A stretch of DNA of 64,000 nucleotides. It comes from Sisyra terminalis. Taxonomy: Eukaryota; Arthropoda; Insecta; Neuroptera; Sisyridae. The notes under the pieces are model-generated. The model made no database searches. It saw only the letters and a list, made by a program, of their open reading frames with translations, and was not told the origin of the DNA. Positions 47,809 to 57,800 of this stretch are shown here, in pieces. The stretch's first letter is position 1. The number at the start of each line of letters is the position of its first letter. Made by a program: the position numbers and the translations under genes. The DNA lies in assembly GCA_958496175.1 (NCBI GenBank), contig OY292277.1, positions 53,455,050 to 53,519,049 on the forward strand. The letters are read 5' to 3'.

Positions 47809-49425
47809 TGAATAATAGGTAGAGAGTCGAAAATAAAAAAAAACAGTGTTGCAAAAGCGGTGAATAATATTCTTCGGGTACTTTCTAATGGTTTTCGCCG
47901 ATGATAAAATAAATTTAATTCGACTTTAGTGTTTAATATTTTACTGTTTACTGTTATTTGACTCAAATTTATATTATATACAATATATAAGAGTTGATTC
48001 ACATAAAACATTCCCCGTTACTCCAATCTCCAATGCAAGTGTTGCACACTGCACATATGTACAATATATAAAAGCAAAGACAACTTGATCCGATCTAAGT
48101 GTTCGCTCATGTAATAAAACGGACAATATATATATATATATATATATATAATATAATATTTTTAATGGCCATTATAGTAACAGACTTGTAGTATATTATC
48201 ATTTACTGTTGTTGTTTGTTGTATGGACAAGTAAATAGTCATGAAATGCTTGGTTGGTGCGGAGGGGGAGGGGGTGGGGAGGAGGAGGTAGGGCTGGCAC
48301 AAAAAGAAAGTTGCTACTGCTATGTATGTTTAAAGCGTGCGAGGTTGAAATCTTGTATGTTACGCAATGGACCCTCATGTGAATGGATTGAAATGAAATG
48401 AAGAAAAAAAAAATTGAATACGATGATGGTATATCCATCGTTGTACACACAATTACTAGGAAATATGAGTTCAACTTTTAAAAAAAACGCCATTGTTTCA
48501 ACTGTTTTTGTCAAATATAAATTTGGTTCGGTTCTTGGGTTGATTTTCGACATGGTTCTTCAAGCAAAGCCTACTTGATCATTCCCCTTAACCTATCTGG
48601 TAACTTCTAGTATTCTTTATCATCCTAATATTTTATATTTCACCCATTGATAGATAAATTCACTTCAATTTTATAAATAATGTTTATGAACTTTAGAATT
48701 TGCGACATTACTATTCTTAGTCTTGGAATATATTTGTTTCAAAAAAAAAAAAAAAAAAAAAAAATTAGTTCACCAATCAATTATCTCTGTTCCATTGTAA
48801 TTAATTTATGATTTATCTAAGAAAAAAAAAAACGAATAAATAAAACAATCGTGGACCAAAAAATACGGCAATTTGTTGATAATACATTGGAAAAGAAGTG
48901 TTATCGTTTGTTGAACTTAAATTTGTGAAATATGGGTCATATGGTGAAGGAAAAAAAATGCGTTGATGTCACGAGAAATATTTGTTTTCTTTTTTTTTTT
49001 TTTGGACTAGAGGAAAATAAATTAAGAATTTCAAAATGCATTTAATGTATTTAACGTAAGTGGCTTGAAAATTTTAAAGGGACACCCACGAGCAATGGCA
49101 TCTTTAGTCTTCAGTGCAAATTCTATTGATTCCTTCTGACACTTATAGCTTAGAGCAGTGACTCCCAAACAATGGTCTACGACTGAAAATTGAGCCCGAA
49201 AAACCACCAGTAGGTGTATAAAATTCATCAGTTAAAAGTTCGATTTTTATCCATTAAAAAGGTGACATAAAATGCACTTAAAGTATAAAAAAAAAATATA
49301 TTACAAAAGACCAAAATATATTTATTTATTAAATATATCTTTTTTTTAAATTAAATCAAATCGATGACCTGTTTACACTTTTCCTGGTGCAAATTTTTAA
49401 TTTTCACTGAAATACTAAGAATTTA
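47809..49425. other. AT-rich sequence with simple tracts
   Basis: (TA)n at about 48125-48150, a G-rich tract at 48259-48294 and A24 at 48741-48764. Short frames on both strands around 48200-48550 overlap the G-rich tract and are not protein-like. Confidence 0.4.
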
Positions 49426-49429
49426 AAGT

Positions 49430-51310
49430 TCGTAATCTAGTAGGCCATGACCAAATCAACAATTTGGGTGTCTTGCAATTTTTTTGCTAGAAACAACGGT
49501 GGGTAAGAAAATCATGGCCAACTGAACAAGAAATTTAAATATCAACCTATAGGGAATCGAAGATTGGTTTAGACTTTTCCTAGTAAAAATTTAGAATTTC
49601 CACCGGAAAATTTTTAATTTAAACTATATCATCTGGTTACCAATGATTTAACCTAAAAATTTTGTATCTTACAATTTTTTTGATATATCCCATAGTTTTC
49701 ATGAAAACCATAGTTGAACGAAAAGAAAAAGTATTAAACATTTAAAAACTGTAGGAAATTGAGAAAAAAAAATTTTATACTGTCATAATTTAAGGCATAT
49801 CTAGTAGGCCATGGAATTATCTACAATTTTGGTCCCTTGCATTTTTTAAATGCCACTAATCGTTTGGAAGAAAATTAAGGATTAGTACAGAGAAGTTTAC
49901 CCAAAATAACCAAAGGTAAGTAACCATCATTTTACAAAACCAAAATTTTATATTTTCACCAAGAATCTCTGAATTTTCACCACATTATATTGGTAGGCTA
50001 TGGTTTCATCTAAAATTTTGATGTCTTCAATTTTTTTGATACGACCAATAGTTTTCAAGAAAATTAGAGTTTTCTATTGGTTATCGGTAGGAAGTTAAAA
50101 TATTTTTTTTTTAATTAATTTTCATCAAGAAATTCTAAATTTAAACTTTGGTATCGAGTAGGTCATGAAATTACCTAAAAGTTTGGTGCTTCGCACTTGT
50201 TTATTCAGAACCAATCGTTTGCAAGGAAATCATGGCCAACTTAGAAAAGAGAGCCATTAATTTCTCAGACTACAGAAAATCAAGGCGAGGCCTTCTTGAT
50301 GATTAAATGTAATATTTTCAACCGCGAAAATTTGAATTTAAATCAATTAATAGGTTATATTTTTTTTAGTGCAACCAATTAGTCTTAAGAAAATTGTAGT
50401 CAAATTAAGACAAGAATTTTTAAGTAGGTACAAATGTTTTTCCCAAAAATTTTATATTTTCACCAAAAAATTTAAATTTTAATCCCACCACCAAATTCAC
50501 CATGAATCAATCTAAAATTTTGGTAACTTGCATTTTTTTTGTAAGCCCTACCGTTTTTCCGGAATTAACAGATTAACTAAACTAGAAAAATGTGGCTAAT
50601 AATTACTTTCCCAACCGAAATTTTCTGTTTTCATCGAGGAAATCTAAATTTCAAGTACATTACCTAAGAGACAAGGAAAAAATCTAAAATTTTGGTCTCT
50701 TCCATTATTTTGATTCAACCAATCATTTTCCCGAAAATCGCCGACAAAGACAAAGAACAATTGTCAAAATTCGATTCTTCTCTTTTGTTGATAAAAAAAT
50801 TATATTTCCAACAGGAAATTTTAAATTTGAAGAAACCTATCAGAAAGGCTTTGAAATTATCTAAAAATTTGGGCCCTGTAAATTTTTTTGATAGGAACTT
50901 TGATTTTCAAGAAAAACGTGATCAAATTAATCAAAAGAAACTAATGTTTTTGCCTCAAAATTTTATATTTTTAGTCAAAATCTAAGAGTTTAAACTATAC
51001 CATCTAGTAGGCCAAGAAAACATCAACAATTTTAGTATCTTGCACTTTTTTCATACAATCAATTGTTTGCAAGAAAATCGTGGTTAAACACCAAAGAGTT
51101 TCACAGTTAAAATATCCAACTAAAAAAATTTGATTGTATAGTGAGTTTTCATTTGTTTCTTAATACCGGAATCGTCAACTTTTCTGACAATTAGTTGGCC
51201 ATGATTTTCCTTAAAACAATTAGTTTTATATAAATAAAAAAAAAACGAATAACAAAGTTATGGTTGTTTCATGGCCCACTAGATAAGGCAGTATAAAGAC
51301 AGATTTTTTC
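49430..51310. repeat. Satellite H: diverged array of about 176-bp monomers
   Basis: The block TAGGCCATG and its decayed forms recur at about 49441, 49627, 49805, 49994, 50159, 50342, 50500, 50675, 50843 and 51007. Each is followed by ATCTAAAATTTTGGT, CTTGCATTTTTTTGATA, an AACCAATCGTTTTC block and AAGAAAATCATGG. Monomers are strongly diverged, so the array is old and not being homogenised. The last part (51160-51310) is in the opposite orientation. A reverse cluster sits at 33840-34330. Confidence 0.8.
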
Positions 51311-51469
51311 GAGGTAAACATACAATTTTTGGTCAATCAAAGTGTAGATTTACCCCCTCTTTCTTAAAATAAGTTTAATTTAAAAATTATTTATCAGAGT
51401 TTCGTGTAAAAAAAGCACGGGAGTGTTTGGGAAACACTGTTGTACAAGTTATTATAAAGACAGTAGGCG

Positions 51470-51970
51470 ATGACGTAACGGAAAAACGCCATCATTATCG
51501 CAATGAAGCGGCTTCGAACGTGGAAAACGGAAAACTCATAAAAATACGCCGCACACTATGTTTAATGAGTCAAACATAAGAGTATACTATGTATATATCG
51601 ACTACTGGTACAAACGATATCATTATTACCATAACGAAGAGATTGAGGGAAAAAAATCGAGAAAGAGTGAGAGATTACACCGAAAACGTGGTTGGTGTAC
51701 AAACTTACTTCTTCAGCACATCTAGCAAGCTTTGCCCGTCAGCTTTGAGCTTTCTTTGTTTCGCGTTTTTCGTTTGTTTGGTACACGCGATTCAATTGTC
51801 TCTGTCAGGCCGATTGCGCACTATATCAGTACTCTCAATGGCGAGCGATTCAAAGGTACCTACTATCGCTAATGCACCACCATATAGTACATATATACAC
51901 ATACACATGCGGCATAATACACATATTGCATTCCGTTTATGGGAAAAAGGGTGCAGTTAAGCCAATGGCA
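51470..51970. promoter_or_regulatory. GC-richer, repeat-free island; possible promoter
   Basis: CG-rich words (GATGACGTAACGG, GCGGCTTCGAACG) and a plus-strand ATCAGTACTC, which contains the arthropod initiator core TCAGT, 16 bp upstream of ATGGCGAGCGATTC. The plus-strand frame of 123 codons over 51589-51960 runs through it but is not convincing. The minus strand, in the presumed sense of the host gene, shows no exon. Confidence 0.3.
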
Positions 51971-52271
51971 ATGCCACCATTTTCGTGTCAATGTAGCGTA
52001 AAAATGAAAGTCCCTACACAGATTAGATAAGCACACTGGCAACCATTTTTTTTTCGTTCTCAACAAAATGAAAAACGTATTTGGTCGAAATTGTTCCTAT
52101 TTGTTTTTTCTCAAACAGTCTTTTGTTTGATTAAATTTTTTTTTTTTCAGTACATTACACTAATGTTTTTCTTTAAGAAACTGTAGGACAGCTTATATAG
52201 AATACAATAGGAATCTCTTCCCCCTTATATTGGTCTAATTTTTTTTCCTTTCAAATCAAGGAGGCTATGTA
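51971..52271. other. Left flank of the hAT-like composite
   Basis: AT-rich, ending in GCTATGTA (52264-52271), the probable target duplication of the element that follows. Confidence 0.4.
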
Positions 52272-52539
52272 CAGTGGCGTAGCTATCTAGGGGCTAGGCG
52301 GGGCAGTGCCCCGCGGCCCTCAAGCTCAGGGGGCCCTCGAATTCTTTCCAAAAATATCGATAAAGCTAGGAAAAAATTGTAAATATAAATGTTATTTAGT
52401 CAGTTGGTAGACCTGACCTTTATATAATAAACCCTTAAACTTCTCCTATTTCATTTTATTATAGCCAAACCTACACCAAGTATTAATTGTAATTTATGTT
52501 GTTACTCAAAATAAAAATTTTTCGCTGAGTTTGCACAGT

Positions 52540-52940
52540 TATACTGTGTATACAATATATAGAATATATTGCGGTCCAATTTATGTAGTATAATCGGATA
52601 TAATAATATATAAAAATCATACCGTAAACACAAATTTGAACAGAAGTTCAAACAAAAATATTCGTGACGTATTGCCCAGATACGTATGTCGATTGCCAAG
52701 CAATCTTCCTCGCGTGAATCATCACAAAGCAGTTACGAAGTGATCCAAACTACTTGATGACCATTGAGGAAGATTGCTTGGCAATCGAAATACGTATCTG
52801 GGCAATACGTCACGAATATTTTTGTTTGAACTTGTGTTCAAGTTTATGTTTATGGTATGATTTTTATATATTATTATGTGTATTAAATTATACTACATAA
52901 ATTGGACCGCAATATATTCTATATATTGTATACACAGTAT
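52540..52940. repeat. Head-to-head pair of Penelope-type tails with two hammerhead relics
   Basis: The minus-strand copy (52540-52715) and plus-strand copy (52763-52940) each run from ribozyme to the ACATAAATTGGACC-GCAATATAT end and point away from each other. The spacer matches sequence upstream of the 31674 ribozyme. The plus copy has TTGAGGA (C to T at the first core base). The minus copy has GCGAGGA and GACA in place of the core. Both should be inactive. Confidence 0.65.
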
Positions 52941-52999
52941 GTTGTTACTGTTTAATATTTTTATTATCTGCCCTGCAGTGCACCAAAAAAGAGCTTAAG

Positions 53000-53133
53000 T
53001 AGCTTAGCATTTTTAAAGTATTTGTACATTTAATATTTTTATTTGATAAAACCTTTTCAGTTTACCTCGCAGTGGGGCCCCATTTTTTAATTTGCCCCAA
53101 GGCCCTTGGTTTTATTACCTAGCTACGCCACTG
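53000..53133. repeat. Internal duplicate of the hAT-like right end
   Basis: Matches 54698-54832 almost base for base: GTAGCTTAGCA, TTTAAAGTATTTGTACATTT, TTTGATAAAACC, CAGTGGGG-CCCATTTTTTAATT and CTACGCCACTG. The flank CACATAAC does not match the left duplication. Confidence 0.75.
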
Positions 53134-53145
53134 CACATAACATAC

Positions 53146-54430
53146 CAAATACGAACAAATCCAAGAGTGCTTTGCTTTTTTAGAACCAAAGCAGGCCTTG
53201 GCTAAGTAAGTACTATAAACATTCGAAAGAAACTTCCTTCAACTGTTTTTTTTTCGGTTCATATATTGATAAACAAATGACGGTAGACAATTCACTTCAT
53301 AGTCAAAGCTCCAAAACAAATTTCATTTCAATTGTTTTTTTTTTACTCTTATGGAAATTCGGGTTTTCCGAAAAAAAACGTCCCGTCAATCATCAACCTA
53401 AAAAACCTTTAAGGGATACTTTCTCAACCCCTTACCTACAATAAAATGGCAAAGTTTCACAAAATTGATACCAATTGTGCCGTTTATTTTGAAAGTGAGT
53501 TAAGTCCATTTCAAGAACTATCCTTATAGTCCTATCATTTTTAGTCATAGGAACATGAGATACTAAGTGGGGGGGGGAATAATTGGCGTTTTTGTTAAAA
53601 TCAGTAATTTCTGAAATCTTAGCAGTTAAGCAATTAACATATTTTGTTCTAGTTACAAGAAATGGACTTACGCCACTTTCAATATAAACGAGTCAAATGT
53701 TACCCGAAAAAAAAACAAATGCAAGTTTCACTATTCAGTACCTTCAATTGTTTCCAACTTATTTTCATTCATATACAATTTCTATCATTTAATTTACAAA
53801 ACAAAAAAAAACAAAAACAAAGGAGAATCTAAGATAAGTTTAATTTCGGTACCTTCTTTTATTATGGTTATTCATTTTTTTTCAATAAGGGAAAAACTTT
53901 GAGGTTTCACCCTAAGTAGGTATACTGAAAAAAAAAATTGCACGACAGCATTGATAAGTAAAACTTGTATTTGTTTTTGTTAGGCATTTAAGGTCTTTAT
54001 GAAAGTTTTTCCTTCACTGAAAATCAATTTGTTGAAACAGATGAACAAATTGAAACAAATGAACCATAGTAAGAGTATTTCCCTATTTTTTTTTTTTTTT
54101 TTTTTGGTAAAGTGTTGGAAGTTACGTACGAAATAATTGAAGATAAATGAAACTTGCATTTGTTTAGGCTATACAATATATGAAATATATTGTGATCTTA
54201 TTTGGTAACTAATATAAATAACAAAAGTAAAACTATAGAATAAATTAGAACCAAAGTTCAAATGAATTACTGATTATTGCCCAGAAGTTGATTGGCAATC
54301 GAAATACGTATCTGAGTAATATGTTCAAGTTTATAGCCTACTTTTGTAAATTACATAAGATAAATAAGATCACAATATATTACATATATTGTATAAATTT
54401 TATGTTATATATTTCATATATTGCATGTAC
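53146..54430 (+). repeat. Repeat R2, longest copy
   Basis: Begins ATACCAAATACGAACAAATC, as at 63041. It continues AGAGTGCTTTGC, AAAACGTCCCGTCAATCA, ATTGATACCAATTG and ACAGCATTGATAAGTAAAAC, and ends past GATTGGCAATCGAAATACG (54290), a hammerhead-like remnant. It has no coding frame. In this copy and at 22020 it is followed by the hAT-like right subterminal segment, so R2 may be cargo of that family rather than an independent element. Confidence 0.7.
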
Positions 54431-54832
54431 TAGATAAACAGTAAAAATAGTAAAAATAGTTGATAGTCGGTGGAAAAAACTCTGATTCGCATTTGTTCTT
54501 TCTTTTGGGGGGGGGACATAGTGGAAAACAATTGGGATAGAATTTGTGAAATTTTTCTCTACGTACAGGTTAAAAATTTCCTTTAAAGGTATTTTTATCG
54601 AAACGTTTATTTTTTTGTTTTATCAAAACAAATGAACAAACGTTTCTATTTTTATTAACTTCTGTGAAATTTTTCGAATTTCTATATGAAGTATAAGTTT
54701 AAGTAGCTTAGCACTTTTAAAGTATTTGTACATTTCATATTTTTATTTGATAAAACCTAATCAGTTTACATAGCAGTGGGGTCCCATTTTTTAATTTGCC
54801 CCAGGGCCCTTGGTTACCTGGCTACGCCACTG

Positions 54833-56200
54833 GCTATGTGTTAAAAAATGTTGGTTTCATTCAATACAGCAAGTTCAAATGCTACTTAGAACAGATTGAG
54901 AAACACTGGTATAGATAACTGTCAAATATCACAAGCAAGCTATGACCCAAACAGCCAACTATGACACCTGAATTTTCACTGGAAATCTTAAAGCTAAAGA
55001 AATCACCAAAAAATAATCGATTTTTCATGTAAAATTGCATCAAAAAAAAATAATGCAATAGTTGCACATATGAGAGGCAAAACGATTTGATTCGCTTACC
55101 TATGCATACCTAATAAATTTGCCTCATCACTTTCATTTGTTTGTGGAAACAATATACGTAAAAATCTATTGGTTGATTTACATTTGTTTAAAACAAATGA
55201 CAAGCGGCCAATTATAAGCAATTAACACTTACAATTATTTCTCGGGCGACCTAATTTTTCTTTTTGGACTTTAATCCCTATCTTTGTTGCGCCACTCTAC
55301 ACCGTCGATTATTTTTCTCTATTTATTTTTCCGGATGACTTTTCAAATCTGAAGAGATGTGTATAGGTATATATATATATATATATATATAAAATAAATT
55401 TTTCACCACTGTGTAGGTAAATAAATTCGATACGACATTTTATTGGCAAACTGCCATTTTTGACGGACGGGGTGCATGGCATGAAGAATGCATTTCGATG
55501 CATTTTATGCATCTGTTTCTATTTGATTTTTCTACTCTGTATATATATATTTCTATACCTATGTAATTTATTTGTTTGTTTTATTTATTATAGAATGGAA
55601 ATATAGAAAATGTTATGTGTTTATATTATACTTTGTAGATTTAACTTCAACTGTTTATATATATCTCCCATCTTTCTCTCCCGTGTAACCATTAGCGATT
55701 TGTTTTTGTTTGTTGTATAATTCTTCTTTTTTTATTTCCCCCACCCCATCCCCCAGTCTCTCATTCACTCAATTTAGTGAAACATTTATGATCAATATTT
55801 CCGTTAATTAAAAATTGTAAGTACCGCAAAATCAATATGAAATTATGCAATTTATGTATTATGTTGCAATTTGCTGAAACTCATTGGCGATTTGTTAAAT
55901 ATGTGTTGAGGTCCACCTTTTTTGTGTACCAATTTCAGTGGTTGAAATGATGGAAAACTCAATTACAGAAAGTAATATGTTTGGCGTTTAAAAAAAAAAA
56001 AAAAAAAAAAACAAATGATGTCGGCATCAATGAATCATAGATATTACCGATGATTTAAGGAACGAGAAAAGGGAGGATCAGAATTTAAAATGAACTCATA
56101 TAAGTCAGGGCCTTCTTTATGATAGATACGACAGGGGAATTACCAAATGATGCCTTTAAATGCGAAAGGGATTTATATTACAAAAAATTTTAACCTAAAA
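54833..56200. other. AT-rich sequence with (TA)n
   Basis: (TA)n at about 55369-55391 and an A run at about 55990-56010. Two CATTTGTTT/AAACAAATG words form a local inverted pair at 55183-55199. No gene. Confidence 0.4.
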
Positions 56201-56204
56201 ACGA

Positions 56205-56290
56205 TAGATCTAACCACGTGACCTAAGTGTGCAAAGTTTAAACAAAATCGTTAGAGCCATTTTCGAGAAAAATGCAAAAAAAATGTGACC
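56205..56290 (-). repeat. Satellite I, single inverted partial unit
   Basis: AAACAAAATCGTTAGAGCC is the complement of GGCTCTAACGATTTTGTTT, the core of the arrays at 56755-57230 and 59156-59755. Confidence 0.65.
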
Positions 56291-56583
56291 AAAAAAACGT
56301 AAAAATTAAACTTTCACTTGTTTTCCTTTATTATCTATGACATTGTTTCCTAACCTCTGGTCTGCGGGCCTCTGGGGTTCGCGAGCCTATGTTTGAGGGT
56401 CCACAGTCCCATTTGAAAAAGTTTGTTTTTTGTTTTTTAATTTAATGAAGGAATACTAAAATATAATATTGTCCGAAAATTGCACCTTTTTTTCACTCAG
56501 GGATCATTGGCATTATGCTTGATTTCCTTGGGGGGTCCGCGGCTGAAAACGGTTAGAAACCGCTGATCTTGGGCCATAAGATC

Positions 56584-56735
56584 CAAGGTTTGTAAATTAC
56601 ACAGGTTGCCATTAGAAAAAAAAATGACGTCATACGAAGAATTTTGAAATTGAATCAGTCTGAAGACATGTACGAATTTCTTCTGGATACGTCACGTAGC
56701 CACCATGAGGCCACCTGTGTATTTTATAAACCTTG
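56584..56735. mobile_element. MITE-1, copy 2, with 9-bp target duplication
   Basis: Terminal inverted repeats of about 27 bp start CAAGGTTTGTAAATTACACA on the left and end with the complement of CAAGGTTTATAAAATACACA on the right. CATAAGATC lies directly on both sides (56575-56583, 56736-56744). It is 152 bp with no coding frame. A CA start with 8-9 bp duplication would suit hAT-like or Mutator-like transposition. The interior closely matches 7801-7951. Confidence 0.85.
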
Positions 56736-56754
56736 CATAAGATCAAACTTTTTT

Positions 56755-57230
56755 TTCCAATTAATTATCTCCAAAACGGCTCTAACGATTTTGTTTAAAG
56801 ATGGAGCATCCACTATTTACGTCAATCTCTACAAGTTTCACTTAAAACTTTTCCTCCAAAAAATCACTACTGGTGACCCAAGACAAAAAATTAATAATTT
56901 TTCATTCGGCCCAAAATACCAATCCGAAAAATGATTTAAGTTGGAGCATCAAGTATTTACGTCAATCTCTACAAGTTTCACTTAAAACTTTTCCTCCAAA
57001 AAGTCACTGGAAATCACTACTGGTGACCCAAGACAAAAAATTAATAATTTTTCATTCGGCCCAATATACCAATTCGAAAAATGGTTTTTAGTTTTTGCTG
57101 ATTATCTCTGTAACGGCTCTAACGATTTCGTTTAAATTTCACATGTCAACTATTCAAGTGATTCCCTACAAATTTTATTTGAAACATTTTTCGGTAAAAC
57201 TTCATTTAAGGCCACTTTACTGGTGAACAA
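56755..57230 (+). repeat. Satellite I-related units
   Basis: ATTATCTCCAAAACGGCTCT (56763) and ATTATCTCTGTAACGGCTCT (57099) head units. Between them a subunit (GTCAATCTCTACAAGTTTCA to ATTCGGCCC) is duplicated with a period of about 160 bp. The unit end CACTTTACTGGTGAAC lies 100 bp before the coding exon. Confidence 0.75.
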
Positions 57231-57283
57231 TTGTCGTTTTCATTTGTTTTATTGCTATAAATTTCATGTTTTTTTTTCGTTAC

Positions 57284-57386
57284 CTTTGATAGATCCACTT
57301 GATGTGTGTGGTTGCTGTGACTGCGCTTGCGATTGTTGCGCCGCCTGTTCCAACTTGGAACTAACAGAATTCCACATTTCAAACAT
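57284..57386 (-). CDS. First coding exon of an unidentified long gene (partial)
   Basis: Read on the minus strand, ATG at 57386-57384 has AAAA before it, a favourable insect start context, and TAA in frame two codons upstream, so this must be the start if it is coding. The exon encodes 34 codons plus one base, beginning MFEMWNSVSSKLEQAAQQ and continuing Q/S-rich to a GSIK end. Cytosine and guanine at wobble positions and CAG/CAA glutamine codons look protein-like against strongly AT-rich surroundings. A donor AAAG|GTAACG follows at 57283. A possible amphipathic N-terminal helix is seen; no family is recognised. The next exon is not visible, so it presumably lies left of this window beyond the ratchet sites. 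A chance open frame remains possible. Confidence 0.6.
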
Positions 57387-57800
57387 TTTTTAAAGGTTTC
57401 AATTGTTTTCTTTTTCCTTTCCCCAAAACAATAAATTAAATAAAACAACACAAACACTCAATAATCACTCAAATGATGTGGGTGGTTACGAAAAACTTAA
57501 AAATCTAACAATTACAATTGTGGCACGTTTTTTTTTTTAATTTTTATAAACTTCTAAGAAAATTTAACAACAGGTACACTTTTAGCTTTGCGGTTTAACA
57601 ATTAGATATATTTACAAATGTCTGGAGCGATATTATTATTATTCAACCAAGTTCAACCCAAGTGGACGGTTGCTCGATTGTTGCCTGTTCTTTGTGCGTT
57701 TTATGCAACACATGCTCCATTTTTTCATTACGCGTGAACTTCAACAATTGAATTTTAATGTCAACAAACGAGCATCGTTTTTATTGACAAATGACATTCG
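57387..57800 (-). promoter_or_regulatory. Probable 5' untranslated region and promoter of the minus-strand gene
   Basis: No pyrimidine-AG acceptor is seen just upstream of the ATG; the adjacent minus-strand sequence is purine-rich, so the exon probably continues into a 5' leader. A TATA-like GCATAAAACG lies near 57700-57712 on the minus strand. A start site cannot be fixed from sequence alone. Confidence 0.35.

Larger units (their letters stand above)
52272..54832. mobile_element. hAT-like composite, 2.56 kb, with nested elements
   Basis: Left end CAGTGGCGTAGCTATC (52272) and right end GCTACGCCACTG (54821-54832) are inverted over 12 bp. The flanks GCTATGTA (52264-52271) and GCTATGTG (54833-54840) match at 7 of 8 positions, as for an hAT 8-bp duplication. 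A second right end (GGGGCCCCATTTTTTAATTT to CTACGCCACTG) lies inside at 53060-53133. It is not flanked by the duplication. Between the ends sit an inverted pair of Penelope-type tails and a long R2 copy. No transposase frame is present. Confidence 0.75.
1..57283 (-). other. Presumed first intron (partial) of the minus-strand gene
   Basis: From the donor at 57283 to the window edge no further exon is recognisable on the minus strand. Three acceptor-donor ratchet motifs (RP3, RP2, RP1) on the same strand would divide it into segments of 14.7, 30.1, 9.0 and more than 3.5 kb. This inference depends on the exon call and on the absence of exons I could not see by eye. Confidence 0.4.

Noticed and set aside
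52502..52699. Minus-strand frame reading through the ribozyme-like tail
   Set aside because: It is a chance translation of the Penelope-type non-coding tail and is not conserved in the other copies.
53415..53445. Minus-strand TTGTAG|GTAAGGGG
   Set aside because: It lies inside R2, has a poor pyrimidine tract, and the paralogous position at 63337 lacks it.
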